From: Anaerolineaceae bacterium
GTDB lineage: Bacteria; Chloroflexota; Anaerolineae; Aggregatilineales; Phototrophicaceae
Assembly: GCA_026708325.1 (NCBI GenBank)
Contig: JAPOVC010000029.1
Span: 50,624 to 114,623, forward strand
Reading direction: 5' to 3'
Length of the DNA: 64,000 nucleotides
In this document: positions 1 to 7,769 of the stretch, in pieces
How positions within the stretch are numbered: the first letter of the stretch is position 1
Layout of the letters: each line of letters begins with the position of its first letter
The notes under the pieces: generated by a model
The model's database searches: none
What the model saw: only the letters and a program-made list of their open reading frames with translations
What the model was told of the DNA's origin: nothing
Made by a program: the position numbers and the translations under genes

Positions 1-599
1 ATGATACTGCTCCAGCCCACGGTCTTCCAGACGTGGGAACTGACCAGTATGCCGCGGAAGTGGTCCGGGTTGGTGAGGAAGCTCCAGCTTTCGCCCGTAA
101 GCGAGTTCAACAGGCCGGTGAGGAGGCCGCTGTTGGAGGCCAGCAGGGCCGTGATGAGGCCGGTGACCACCACCCAGGAGATGAAATGCGGCAAATAGGA
201 AATGGTCTGCACGACCCTCTTGGCGACCGTGCGCGTCACCTCGTTGAGCATGAGCGCAAAAATGATGGGCGCCGGAAAACCGAAAATGATTTTCAGAACA
301 CTGATTTCCAGGGTGTTTCGCATCACGTTCCAGAAGAAAAAGGAATTGAAGAAGCGCGTGAAGTGTTTGAGTCCCACCCAGGGGCCATCGATGACGCCTT
401 GCAGGCCGCCGAAAGGTGAAATGTCCTTGAAGGCGATGAGAATGCCGGCCATCGGGGCGTAGTGGAAGATCAGGAAATAGAGCAGGGCAGGCGTGATCAG
501 CAGGTAGTAAAAGCGCCACTTGATGAACTTCTTGCGGGCAAGCGACCAACGGCTCTCGCCCGATCGCTGAAGCGGCAGGGTGCGGGAGGACCGGCTCAT
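1..599 (-). CDS. LplB-type sugar ABC transporter permease, 3' end beyond window
   Basis: Inner-membrane permease of a carbohydrate ABC importer, of the LplB type that handles oligosaccharides. The reading frame is open from the ATG at 599 to the window edge (199 codons). It starts with a basic cytoplasmic tail, then a first membrane segment containing YYLLITPALLYFLIF, and later the family hallmark RVVQTISYLPHFISWVVV. The start overlaps the sulfatase stop as ATGA, so translation is probably coupled. It is the third visible gene of the operon binding protein - sulfatase - permease; in related operons a second permease of the YtcP type follows, here outside the window. No ATPase gene is visible. 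Assignment is firm as a permease; the substrate is unknown, with the neighbouring sulfatase suggesting a sulfated oligosaccharide. Confidence 0.88.
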   Translation of the reverse strand, partial: MSRSSRTLPLQRSGESRWSLARKKFIKWRFYYLLITPALLYFLIFHYAPMAGILIAFKDISPFGGLQGVIDGPWVGLKHFTRFFNSFFFWNVMRNTLEISVLKIIFGFPAPIIFALMLNEVTRTVAKRVVQTISYLPHFISWVVVTGLITALLASNSGLLTGLLNSLTGESWSFLTNPDHFRGILVSSHVWKTVGWSSI

Positions 600-2074
600 G
601 CGCGCGCGCCCTTCCTCACCTGCTGCAACTCCGGCAGACAGGCCCGCCATCCGCCCCGCAAGAGCCCCTGATGCCAGGCAATGACATCGGCTTTGGCGGC
701 ATCCCGGGCGAGATTGTGCAACTCCGCGCGGTCTTCGCTGTGGTCGTAGAGTTCACAATCCAGCGCCTCGCCTGTGTTGAAGTCCTGCCATTCAGTGTAA
801 CGCCAGCCCGCCGTGCGCACAGAATATCCCATCACTGCCGGCCGGCCGACATAGCTCCAGGGCCGCGGGAACTGGCTGAAGGCGGCCTTTTTCCAGGGCC
901 GTTTCGGCGCTTCCAGCAAGGGCTTCAAACTGACGCCCTCCACCTGCTCCGGTACGGGAAGGCCGGCGCAATCCGCGAGCGTCGGGTAGATGTCTACGAA
1001 TTCGACCAGCGACTGGCAGCCCTGGCCGGCGTTGGCCATGCCGGGCACTGACAGGATCAGCGGCGCCGCGGTATCCAGTTCGTAATTGCTGGTCTTGCAC
1101 CACATGGCCTTCTCGCCCAGATGATAACCGTGGTCGCCCCAGAGAATGACGATGGTATCGTCCTTCAGGCCATGCTGCTCAAGGCCGTCCAGCAGGCGCC
1201 CCACCTGGGCGTCGGTGTAACTGACGCAGGCGTAATAGCCGTGGCGCAGGCGCCGCACCAGGTCGTCGCCCGGCGGCCCCTCGTCGGGGATGTCGCGGTA
1301 GCCACGCAGCTCCGCCGAGCGATGCCAGGCGAAGTCCGGAATGCCGCGCGGGCGGCACGCATGTTCGGGCGCGCTGATCTCTCCCGGGTCGTAGAGGTCC
1401 CAGTAGCGTTTGGGCGCGCTGAAGGGCAAATGCGGCTTGCGGAAGCCCACGGCCAGGAAAAAGGGGCCACCGGCAGCGGCCCGTTCGCCAAGCACGCGCA
1501 AGGCCTCATCCGCGACCTGGCCGTCGCCGTAAGCGTTGTCCGGCACGTCGGCCGCCTCCGTGGCGGCCATTTTGTGGCCGGGCCAGCGCCTGGATGGTGA
1601 CGCCTGGTTACCCGGCAGCAGATAGTCCTGGCGCTTCCAGACGACGTTCAGCGTCTCCGGTGCGGACCAGGAGCGGGAGTCCTGCATTTCGGGCGAGCCG
1701 TGGTAAATCTTGCCGACCGACTGCGCGTGCCAGCCATGCGCCATGAAGTATTGCGGCAGGGTAACCGCCTCCGGTCGGGCCTGGCGAAAGTGGGTACCGC
1801 AACTGTGTTGCGGCAGATGCGCCAGTTCCGGCGGCAACTCGTCCCGGAAGTGGGACTTGAGGTCCCAGACCCGTATGCTGTCCGGCCGCATTCCGGTCAT
1901 CAGGGAGGCGCGCGAGGGATTGCAGACGGCCTGCTGGCAGTAGGCCCGGTCGAAGCGCATGCCGCGCGCGGCGAGACGATCGATGTTGGGCGAGAGGGCG
2001 ACCCCGTCGCCGTAGCAGCCGAGGGCCGTGCGCAGATCGTCCACGGCGATGAACAGCACGTTGGGCGTTCTCAT
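596..2074 (-). CDS. Type I sulfatase, iduronate-2-sulfatase-like, cytoplasmic
   Basis: Hydrolyses sulfate esters, probably on an imported sugar. The 492-residue protein has the alkaline-phosphatase-like sulfatase fold: N-terminal PNVLFIAVDDLR with metal-binding Asp12/Asp13, then the formylglycine signature CNPSRASLMTG with Cys51 as the residue to be oxidised, and a late metal motif WGDHGYHLGEK. The overall pattern resembles iduronate-2-sulfatases. There is no signal peptide, so the enzyme should act in the cytoplasm after uptake. It lies between the binding-protein gene and the permease, 48 bases after the former and overlapping the latter by four. A small hairpin (2084-2107) precedes the start, and no clear ribosome-binding site is visible. 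A formylglycine-generating enzyme or anaerobic maturase would be needed and is not in the window. Confidence 0.93.
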   Translation of the reverse strand: MRTPNVLFIAVDDLRTALGCYGDGVALSPNIDRLAARGMRFDRAYCQQAVCNPSRASLMTGMRPDSIRVWDLKSHFRDELPPELAHLPQHSCGTHFRQARPEAVTLPQYFMAHGWHAQSVGKIYHGSPEMQDSRSWSAPETLNVVWKRQDYLLPGNQASPSRRWPGHKMAATEAADVPDNAYGDGQVADEALRVLGERAAAGGPFFLAVGFRKPHLPFSAPKRYWDLYDPGEISAPEHACRPRGIPDFAWHRSAELRGYRDIPDEGPPGDDLVRRLRHGYYACVSYTDAQVGRLLDGLEQHGLKDDTIVILWGDHGYHLGEKAMWCKTSNYELDTAAPLILSVPGMANAGQGCQSLVEFVDIYPTLADCAGLPVPEQVEGVSLKPLLEAPKRPWKKAAFSQFPRPWSYVGRPAVMGYSVRTAGWRYTEWQDFNTGEALDCELYDHSEDRAELHNLARDAAKADVIAWHQGLLRGGWRACLPELQQVRKGARA

Positions 2075-2083
2075 GAGCAGGAA

Positions 2084-2107
2084 CGGGGCGCCGCGGGCGA
2101 CGCCCCG
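2084..2107 (-). other. Intercistronic hairpin after the binding-protein gene
   Basis: Perfect 7-bp inverted repeat CGGGGCG / CGCCCCG around a 10-base loop, between the binding-protein stop (2123) and the sulfatase start (2074). No T-run follows, so it is not a classical terminator. It may slow 3' decay of the abundant binding-protein message, or hide the sulfatase start. Confidence 0.45.
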
Positions 2108-2122
2108 CCATTCAGGGTCGGA

Positions 2123-3586
2123 CTAGCCGGCGAACGCGTTGTACTGCGCGGTCAGGGCGTTGACCCAGTCACCAATGCCGGCCATGTTCAGTTCGTTGAT
2201 GAAGTCATCGAACTGGTCCAGCGGGCGGGCGCCGGTGATGAAGAGAATGGTCTGCTCGTCCATCAGACGCTGAATGTCACCGAGGTAGGGCGTCTCCTCC
2301 GCAATGAGGCTGAGGTTGTAGGAGATATCCGCGTCAAAGGGCTTTTTGGCGTCGCTGAGGTCGATCAGGGTGCTGCCCAGGTACTGCACGTGCCAGGCGC
2401 GGGCCGGATCGAGCACGGAGTAGCGAATCTCGATGTTGAGGTTGGGCAGCATGAACTCGCTGACGTAGCCGCTGTCGTAAACCTCGACCGTGCGCGTCTC
2501 GGGGTCCTGGTAGTCCCAGTGGGTGCCCTTGATGCCGTAGCGGGCGGTCAACTGGTTGTCGGTGGTGTCGGCGTGATAGACCCAGTTCATGAACTTCATC
2601 ACGGCCTCGGGGTTCTGCGCCTTGCGCGTAATGACGTAGGCGCTGGCGTTCTGCGGCCGCGAGGTGGCGATGTAGCCTTCAGGGCCGACGATGCTGGTGC
2701 GGGCCCACTCGATGCCCTCGCAGTTGCTTTCGATTTGCGGCGTGATCAGGGTGATACGCGAGTACCAGGCCATCCACACGCCTAGGTTGCAGGTGCGGAA
2801 GACTTCCGGCGCGTCGAAGTTGGTGAAGGTCTCCGGGTAGAAGTAGCCGGCGTTCCACCACTCGTTGAGTTTGGTCAGCCAGTCCTTGACGCCAGGCTGC
2901 AGCACCCAGGGCTTGACCATGCCGTCATCAGGGTCGAGCCAGTTGGACCGGCCGTTGGGCGTGAAACCGGCCAGAGTCGACCAGGTGATGTCCTGCGGCC
3001 GGGTGGCGACGAAGGCTTCGGGATTGTGCGCCTGGAAAGCCTCGATGGTCGCTTCCAGTTCCTCCAGGGTAGTGGGCACTTCAAGGCCCAGCTCGTCCAG
3101 CCAGTCCTGGCGCACCCAGGTGATGTAGGGGCTGGTGGGCGTGCTGCGCGGGATGCCCATGATGTTGCCGTCGGCGTCCGTCATTTGCGCCCACTGGTTT
3201 TCAGGGATGACCTGCAGAATGTTTTGGCCATATTCCTGAAGCAGATCGTTGATCGGAATGATCGCATCGGCGTAGTCGTGCCAGTAACCGGGGCCGGGCG
3301 TCTGGAAAAGGTCGATCGGGTCGCTTGAGCCGAGCAACAGGTTCAGTTTCTCCGTCGCCACGGGGCCCCGGCCGGGCGGCACAATGGTCACCGGGCGAAC
3401 GCCAATCTGCTCAATGATGTGATTGGTGATTTCTTCCAGCACTACGGGGTCGCTGCCGCCGGCGTCGAATTGCAAGGTACCCGAGTTGTTGTAGATGTAG
3501 ATGGTGGGAACATCATCCTGCGCCAGCGCAGGGGAGATGACCAGGGCGATGGTCAGCAACAGCATAAGTGGACGAATATGGTGCAT
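2123..3586 (-). CDS. Extracellular solute-binding protein of a sugar ABC importer
   Basis: High-affinity sugar-binding component of the importer whose permease starts at 599. The protein has 487 residues with an N-terminal signal peptide of about 22 residues ending in ALA before QDD. It has no lipobox cysteine, so it may be released or held by another means. The pattern (DPIDLFQTPGPG near residue 90, later YAWW-type aromatic clusters and the long C-terminal helical part) fits family 1 solute-binding proteins of the LplA kind. A strong ribosome-binding site AGGAGG (3591-3596) stands four bases before ATG. A good promoter lies at 3679-3707, so this is the first gene of the operon. Substrate unknown; the downstream sulfatase suggests a sulfated oligosaccharide. 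Confidence 0.9.
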   Translation of the reverse strand: MHHIRPLMLLLTIALVISPALAQDDVPTIYIYNNSGTLQFDAGGSDPVVLEEITNHIIEQIGVRPVTIVPPGRGPVATEKLNLLLGSSDPIDLFQTPGPGYWHDYADAIIPINDLLQEYGQNILQVIPENQWAQMTDADGNIMGIPRSTPTSPYITWVRQDWLDELGLEVPTTLEELEATIEAFQAHNPEAFVATRPQDITWSTLAGFTPNGRSNWLDPDDGMVKPWVLQPGVKDWLTKLNEWWNAGYFYPETFTNFDAPEVFRTCNLGVWMAWYSRITLITPQIESNCEGIEWARTSIVGPEGYIATSRPQNASAYVITRKAQNPEAVMKFMNWVYHADTTDNQLTARYGIKGTHWDYQDPETRTVEVYDSGYVSEFMLPNLNIEIRYSVLDPARAWHVQYLGSTLIDLSDAKKPFDADISYNLSLIAEETPYLGDIQRLMDEQTILFITGARPLDQFDDFINELNMAGIGDWVNALTAQYNAFAG

Positions 3587-3643
3587 GATTCCTCCTGTAT
3601 GAAGACAAGGACAATCGGAGACCGCTGCAAAAGCCTCATTGGA

Positions 3644-3656
3644 TGAGCGGCGCTCA
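3644..3656. promoter_or_regulatory. 13-base palindrome in the uptake-operon leader, possible operator
   Basis: TGAGCG-G-CGCTCA is a perfect palindrome located about 16-28 bases downstream of the transcription start predicted from the promoter at 3679-3707. This is a usual place for a repressor site controlling a sugar operon. No regulator gene is adjacent, so the binding protein is unknown. Confidence 0.35.
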
Positions 3657-3678
3657 CAAGGGTCTCAAATCGGCAGAA

Positions 3679-3707
3679 ATGCTAGCAAAAGCCTGGAATT
3701 CTGTCAA
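3679..3707 (-). promoter_or_regulatory. Sigma-70-type promoter of the sulfatase/uptake operon
   Basis: On the minus strand TTGACA (3702-3707), a 17-base spacer, and TAGCAT (3679-3684). The -35 box directly follows the T-rich tail of the tRNA-Glu terminator, so the two signals are packed together. Confidence 0.7.
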
Positions 3708-3712
3708 AACAA

Positions 3713-3737
3713 TAAAACCGCCTTGTCGGCGGTTTTA
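3713..3737 (-). terminator. Intrinsic terminator behind tRNA-Glu
   Basis: Minus-strand hairpin TAAAACCGCC - GACAA - GGCGGTTTTA (10-bp arms) followed by TTGTTTTG. It begins only three bases after the tRNA 3' end and separates the tRNA from the uptake operon. Confidence 0.85.
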
Positions 3738-3740
3738 GAG

Positions 3741-3813
3741 TAGCCCCAACGGGACTCGAACCCGTGTCTTCACCTTGAAAGGGTGACATCCTGGGCCACT
3801 AGACGATGGGGCC
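3741..3813 (-). tRNA. tRNA-Glu (anticodon TTC)
   Basis: A 73-base cloverleaf reads on the minus strand. The acceptor arm begins GGCCCCA and pairs with TGGGGCT (one G-U pair at the end), the D-arm follows as TCGTCTAGTGG, the anticodon stem TCACC/GGTGA encloses the loop CTTTCAA (anticodon TTC), and the T-arm is ACGGGTTCGAGTCCCGT. CCA is not encoded. It has its own promoter (3827-3855) and terminator (3713-3737). Confidence 0.97.
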
Positions 3814-3826
3814 CCACACAGGGCCA

Positions 3827-3855
3827 AGTGTAGCGGCCGTGGCCGCAACTGTCAA
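3827..3855 (-). promoter_or_regulatory. Promoter of tRNA-Glu
   Basis: Minus-strand TTGACA (3850-3855), 17-base spacer, TACACT (3827-3832). The spacer holds a palindrome GCGGCC-AC-GGCCGC (3833-3846), which may simply reflect high GC content. Confidence 0.75.
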
Positions 3856-3868
3856 GCGTGACGGGGGG

Positions 3869-4615
3869 TCAGGACCCTCCGGCCACGGCGTTCATGACCT
3901 CGCCGGACGCGACGCCTGGCCCCCAGGCCGCCTCGAAGCGCGCCTCGTCCCCCTGGCGGTATTTGCCCAGCTTTTTGCGCAGGGCGAAGAGCTTGCTCAC
4001 CTGATGCGCGGGAAGGGGAACGATGGGGCCGATGCTGCGCGCGGTGGCCAGTATCTTCGCCGTGTGCTCCAGGGTTTCCAGCAGCAGATAGGCTTCCCAG
4101 AGGTTGTCGGCGACGGTCAGCGAGCCGTGGTAGGCCAGCATGATGGCGTCGTGCTCGCGCACCAGCTGGCTGACGGCGTCTCGGTTTTCCGTACCTGAAG
4201 GCGTGGCGTAGGGCGTCACCGGGATGGCGCCCAGCAACACGATCGCCTCCGGAATCACGCACTCACTGAATCCATGGCCGGTCAGGGTGAGCGCGACAGC
4301 GTTGGGTGGATGGGCGTGCACGACGCCCTGCACGTCCTCGCGCTGGCGGTAACACTCCAGATGCATGGGCAATTCCGAGGTCGGACCCAGGTCGGCGTTG
4401 GCCTCGTTGGGCGTGTCGATACGCTCGCCATCCAGGTTGACGATGATGAGTTGTTCAGGTCGCATGAAGCCTTTGGCGAGGCCGCTGGGCGTGCAAAGGA
4501 TGCGCCCGGGAGCCAGACGCGCGCTGATGTTACCGCTGCCGCTGTCGATCAGGTTGTTCTGATACAGCAGGCGTCCGATATGGCAAATCTGTTCGCGCAG
4601 TTCGCTTTCGTTCAT
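3869..4615 (-). CDS. Class II aldolase (fuculose/rhamnulose-phosphate aldolase family)
   Basis: Zinc-dependent aldolase or epimerase of the AraD/FucA family, cytoplasmic, expected to cleave a sugar phosphate such as fuculose-1-phosphate. The 248 residues include the phosphate-binding region GSGNIS near residue 27, Glu81 at the place of the catalytic acid, and zinc ligands His100 and His102 in the motif HAHPP and His163 in AYHGSL. Length fits the family. Its ATG overlaps the stop of the DsbA-like gene by four bases (ATGA), so the two are co-translated. A role in catabolism of deoxy sugars brought in by the neighbouring importers is plausible but inferred. The exact substrate cannot be read from sequence. 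Confidence 0.9.
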   Translation of the reverse strand: MNESELREQICHIGRLLYQNNLIDSGSGNISARLAPGRILCTPSGLAKGFMRPEQLIIVNLDGERIDTPNEANADLGPTSELPMHLECYRQREDVQGVVHAHPPNAVALTLTGHGFSECVIPEAIVLLGAIPVTPYATPSGTENRDAVSQLVREHDAIMLAYHGSLTVADNLWEAYLLLETLEHTAKILATARSIGPIVPLPAHQVSKLFALRKKLGKYRQGDEARFEAAWGPGVASGEVMNAVAGGS

Positions 4616-5436
4616 TCCGCGTTGGCTTCCCGCACAATGCTCTCCAGAATAAAGTAGGGCAGACCGCCCTGGGCCCGGTTTCCGTTCTGGTCGCGAATGA
4701 ATTCCATGTCGCCATCGCCATAGCGCAGCATCAGGGTCGGCGTGCTGGAAACGCCCAGTTCCTGCGCCAGTTCACTGTCAACCACCACCTGGTTGGCTGT
4801 CTCGTTGATGCAGATACCCAACTCCTCATAGTCCAGACCGGCGCGGGACGCAAAGGTGAAATGAGTCAGGCCGTGGAATCCTGCGCTGACCAGTTCAAAC
4901 ATGAGATCGTGCGCGTGCCAGAAACTGCCCGGAATCTGTTCCTCCGAACACTCGACCAGTGAGGCCACCAGGGGCGAGGCGACGGTATCGATGACCGGAA
5001 ACATTCGATACTCGAAGCGCGCCTGGCCGGTAACCACGTAGTCCTGAATCAACTGCCGCAGCGTTTCATGGTAACGCTGGCAGGCGGGGCAGAGGAAGTC
5101 CGAGAACTCGATGATGGTGACGGGCGCCGCCGGATCGCCCAGGATGAAGGCCCCGTCTTCGCCCCGCAATTGGGGAATGCTGTCGTAATCCGGCGCTGCG
5201 GGGTCGGACCAGGTCTCGCCCTCACAGGCCGAGCGCAGGGCGGCCAGCGTGTCCTGCAAAACGTCAATGACGTAGATCGCCTGGTCCAGCGGCAGGGACT
5301 GTTGTGCCAGGGCGGCAGCCAGCGAGGAAAAGATGGTCCCCATGGCCGCAGTGTTGCAGCCCGGGGGCAACTCCTCCTGCGCGCTCAGCGGGGTAGCGAC
5401 AAGCAAAAGTGCCAGCAAGAGGATTACCAGTCTCAT
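4612..5436 (-). CDS. Exported DsbA-like thioredoxin-fold protein
   Basis: Thiol-disulfide oxidoreductase outside the membrane, of the DsbA/Thioredoxin_4 type. Starting at the ATG at 5436, which has GGGAG nearby, the protein has 274 residues. It begins with a signal peptide (about 19 residues, ending LSAQ), a helical region of about 80 residues with two cysteines, then the catalytic motif FLCPACQ with Cys116 and Cys119 and, later, the cis-proline segment SSTPTLML. An upstream start at 5490 would precede the signal peptide with an unlikely basic stretch and was not chosen. An extended -10 promoter lies 150 bases upstream. The following gene encodes a class II aldolase with no evident functional link. 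Confidence 0.9.
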   Translation of the reverse strand: MRLVILLLALLLVATPLSAQEELPPGCNTAAMGTIFSSLAAALAQQSLPLDQAIYVIDVLQDTLAALRSACEGETWSDPAAPDYDSIPQLRGEDGAFILGDPAAPVTIIEFSDFLCPACQRYHETLRQLIQDYVVTGQARFEYRMFPVIDTVASPLVASLVECSEEQIPGSFWHAHDLMFELVSAGFHGLTHFTFASRAGLDYEELGICINETANQVVVDSELAQELGVSSTPTLMLRYGDGDMEFIRDQNGNRAQGGLPYFILESIVREANAE

Positions 5437-5589
5437 GATGATCTCCCGGGATGTACTGGCCTGAAGCCCTCTGGCGGGGACGCCGCACACCTGGCAGCCT
5501 GGCGATCAGGGGAGACCCTGACCGACTGTGAACGAGGCTGTCCAAAAGGGCGGCTCACCCGCCGGCTGCCGGCACCAGCCGTTCAGGCG

Positions 5590-5598
5590 ACTATAGCA
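5590..5598 (-). promoter_or_regulatory. Extended -10 promoter of the dsbA-like/aldolase pair
   Basis: Minus-strand TG-C-TATAGT, with no good -35 box. Transcripts from here would carry a GC-rich leader of about 145 bases. That leader includes a short hairpin GGCGG-GTGAG-CCGCC followed by CTTTT near 5550, a possible weak attenuator. Confidence 0.45.
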
Positions 5599-5671
5599 TG
5601 GCCCTGGCTGTATCGGTAGCAATATCGGTCAGTCAGTGTGCTGCTACCTGGCCGGCCGCGCGGAGGGGACG

Positions 5672-6265
5672 TCATTCAAAGGCTTCGGCCGGATAGCGAA
5701 AGCTGGACAGAAAGGCCAGATCGTTCGGCGGCCAGTAGCGAAAGACGGCTTCGCCGACAAGCATGGAGCGATCGACGGGACCAAAGCTGCGCGAGTCACG
5801 GCTCCGGTTACGGTTGTCGCCGACGAGGAAGTACTCCGTCTCGCCCAGTACCCACTCCCTGTCCGGGCAGCGACCGGCATTGCAGGGGCCGTTGACGTAG
5901 GGCTCGTTGAGCGGATGCCCGTTTATAAGAATTTGCCCGCTGCTCAGGGTCACGGTCTCGCCAGGCAGCCCGACAATCCGCTTGATGAGCGGAGGGTCCA
6001 CCCCTGGGCGGTCCGGCGACTGGAACACTGCGATCTGACCGCGCTGCGGTTCGGGCAGAAAATAGTGCACGCGTGACACGATGACGCGCTGGTCGCTGAA
6101 AAGGGTGGGTTCCATGCTCGGCCCGTCCACGTAAAAGCGCACGGAGGCCATGTCAACAAGCGCATAGATCATGATCATGAGTACCAGCGATTCTGCCAGT
6201 TCGTAAAGCAGGCTGCGCCGGTGCAGACGCGGTCGGGGCGGGTACTCAAAAGACAATTGCAGCAC
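5672..6265 (-). CDS. lepB: Signal peptidase I
   Basis: Membrane serine protease that removes signal peptides from exported proteins. One N-terminal membrane segment (about residues 18-40) is followed by the box B motif DGPSMEPT with catalytic Ser50, box D KRIVGLPGE with catalytic Lys95, and box E GDNRNRSRDSR. About 197 residues, typical of the short bacterial enzyme. The frame is open far upstream into the der gene but that part is only an overlap shadow. I chose the GTG at 6265 because a promoter (6292-6320) sits just upstream; a TTG at 6256 is an alternative. The stop lies 235 bases before the dsbA-like gene on the same strand. Confidence 0.92.
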   Translation of the reverse strand: MLQLSFEYPPRPRLHRRSLLYELAESLVLMIMIYALVDMASVRFYVDGPSMEPTLFSDQRVIVSRVHYFLPEPQRGQIAVFQSPDRPGVDPPLIKRIVGLPGETVTLSSGQILINGHPLNEPYVNGPCNAGRCPDREWVLGETEYFLVGDNRNRSRDSRSFGPVDRSMLVGEAVFRYWPPNDLAFLSSFRYPAEAFE

Positions 6266-6291
6266 TTTCAGTTGAATTCGGGACGCGCAAC

Positions 6292-6320
6292 AGTGTAACG
6301 ACGGGACGCCGGTCTGGCAA
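6292..6320 (-). promoter_or_regulatory. Promoter of lepB
   Basis: Minus-strand TTGCCA (6315-6320), 17-base spacer, TACACT (6292-6297), immediately downstream of the der stop codon. It supports a lepB start close to 6265. Confidence 0.6.
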
Positions 6321-6329
6321 TGCAGGCGG

Positions 6330-7709
6330 CTAAAGCTGTCCGTCGCGCGGCCGGAAGCTGAGCACCAGCGGCGTGCCCTCGAAGGACCAGGTGGCGCGAA
6401 TGCGGTTCTCCAGAAAGCGCCTGTAACTAAAATGGACCAGGCGCGTGTCGTTGACGTGGAAGAGAAAGACCGGCGGGTCCACGTCGACCTGGGAGGCATA
6501 GAAAATGCGCAACTGGCGCGTGCCCTTGCGGGGCGGTGGATGGGCGTGCAGGGCCTCGCGCAAGAGGCGGTTCAACGCAGACGTGGGCAGGCGCAGGCTG
6601 CGCGCCTCGTAGACCCGATTGGCCGCTTCCAGCACCTGGTGGATCCGCTGTCCCGTCAGGGCGCTGATGAACAGCACCGGCGCCTCGGGCAGGAAGTTGA
6701 ACTTGTCGCGCATGGCATCCAGCCAGGCCGGCATGGTGTGCGCGTCCTTTGCCAGGGCGTCCCACTTGTTGACGATGACGACCACGCTGCAACGCGCTTC
6801 CAGAATGGCGCCGGCGATGTGCTGGTCCTGCTCCGTGACCCCCTCAAGGGCATCGATCACCAGCAGGGCGACGTCCGCCCGCTGGATGGCCCGAATGGCG
6901 CGCAGCACGCTGTATTTCTCCACACCCCGCTCGATCTTGCCGCGGCGCCGCATGCCGGCCGTGTCGATCAGGGTCAGGGGAGAGCCATGCCAGAGAATGT
7001 GCGTATCAATGGCGTCGCGGGTGGTACCCGCTAGGGGGCTGACAATGGCGCGCTCTTCACCCAGCAAACGATTGAGCAGACTGCTCTTGCCGACGTTGGG
7101 GCGCCCCGCGATGGCGATTTTGAGCACATCGTCGTCATCGTCGTCTTCCGCTGGCGACGCGTCCGGGCCCATCGCCGCTACAACCGCGTCCAGCAGGTCG
7201 CCGATCCCCAGGTTGTGGTAGGCGCTGACGGCGTACATCTGCGCGAAGCCAAGGCCGTAGAATTCCATCGCATCGTCACGACGGGCGTCGTTGTCGGCCT
7301 TGTTGGCGACGACCAGCACGGCGCGTCCGGCACAGTTTTCGCGCAGCACCTGGGCGATGTGTTCGTCGGCGGCGGTGATCCCCTGTTCGCTGTCGACGAC
7401 CATGAGGACGACGTCCGCATCTCTGGCGGCCAGCAGCGCCTGACCCTCGATTTGCGCAATGAAGTCCACGCTGCCCTCGGCAAGGGGGCGCGTGTCCCGA
7501 CCGCCCTTGGGTTGCCAGACTTCGATGCCGCCGGTATCGACGACGATGAAGGGCACACCAGTCCATTCGCAGTTGCCCTGAATGCGGTCGCGCGTCGTGC
7601 CCGGAATGTCGTCGATGACCGCCAGTCGTTCGCCAACGAGGCGGTTGAAGAGCGTACTTTTGCCGGTGTTGGGCCGACCGACGAGGGCCACCAGCGGTTT
7701 CTGCGCCAT
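6330..7709 (-). CDS. der: Ribosome-assembly GTPase Der (EngA)
   Basis: Essential double GTPase needed for maturation of the 50S subunit. The 459 residues hold two G domains in tandem: first P-loop GRPNTGKST (from residue 11) with DTGG and NKAD, and second P-loop GRPNVGKSS with DTAG and NKWD, joined by an acidic linker with six Asp in a row. A KH-like C-terminal domain completes the family architecture and length. The start ATG at 7709 has CAGGAA before it. Its promoter's -35 box overlaps the stop codon of the preceding ybbR-type gene, so it can be transcribed separately from the c-di-AMP genes. Confidence 0.98.
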   Translation of the reverse strand: MAQKPLVALVGRPNTGKSTLFNRLVGERLAVIDDIPGTTRDRIQGNCEWTGVPFIVVDTGGIEVWQPKGGRDTRPLAEGSVDFIAQIEGQALLAARDADVVLMVVDSEQGITAADEHIAQVLRENCAGRAVLVVANKADNDARRDDAMEFYGLGFAQMYAVSAYHNLGIGDLLDAVVAAMGPDASPAEDDDDDDVLKIAIAGRPNVGKSSLLNRLLGEERAIVSPLAGTTRDAIDTHILWHGSPLTLIDTAGMRRRGKIERGVEKYSVLRAIRAIQRADVALLVIDALEGVTEQDQHIAGAILEARCSVVVIVNKWDALAKDAHTMPAWLDAMRDKFNFLPEAPVLFISALTGQRIHQVLEAANRVYEARSLRLPTSALNRLLREALHAHPPPRKGTRQLRIFYASQVDVDPPVFLFHVNDTRLVHFSYRRFLENRIRATWSFEGTPLVLSFRPRDGQL

Positions 7710-7740
7710 GGCATTCCTGCTGCGTCAGTGATGGTTCAGG

Positions 7741-7769
7741 ATAACATCAGAAGCGATGCGGACTGTCAA
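7741..7769 (-). promoter_or_regulatory. Promoter of der
   Basis: Minus-strand TTGACA (7764-7769), 17-base spacer, TGTTAT (7741-7746). The -35 box covers the TGA stop of the upstream cdaR-type gene. Confidence 0.6.

Noticed and set aside
5549..5565. Hairpin with CTTTT tail as a true terminator of lepB
   Set aside because: The stem is only five pairs and the T-run is short; it also lies downstream of the dsbA promoter, so the call would be ambiguous.
6266..6499. N-terminal extension of the lepB frame into der
   Set aside because: The extra residues are a frame-shifted reading of the der C-terminus. A promoter lies between the two genes, and LepB of normal length starts near 6265.
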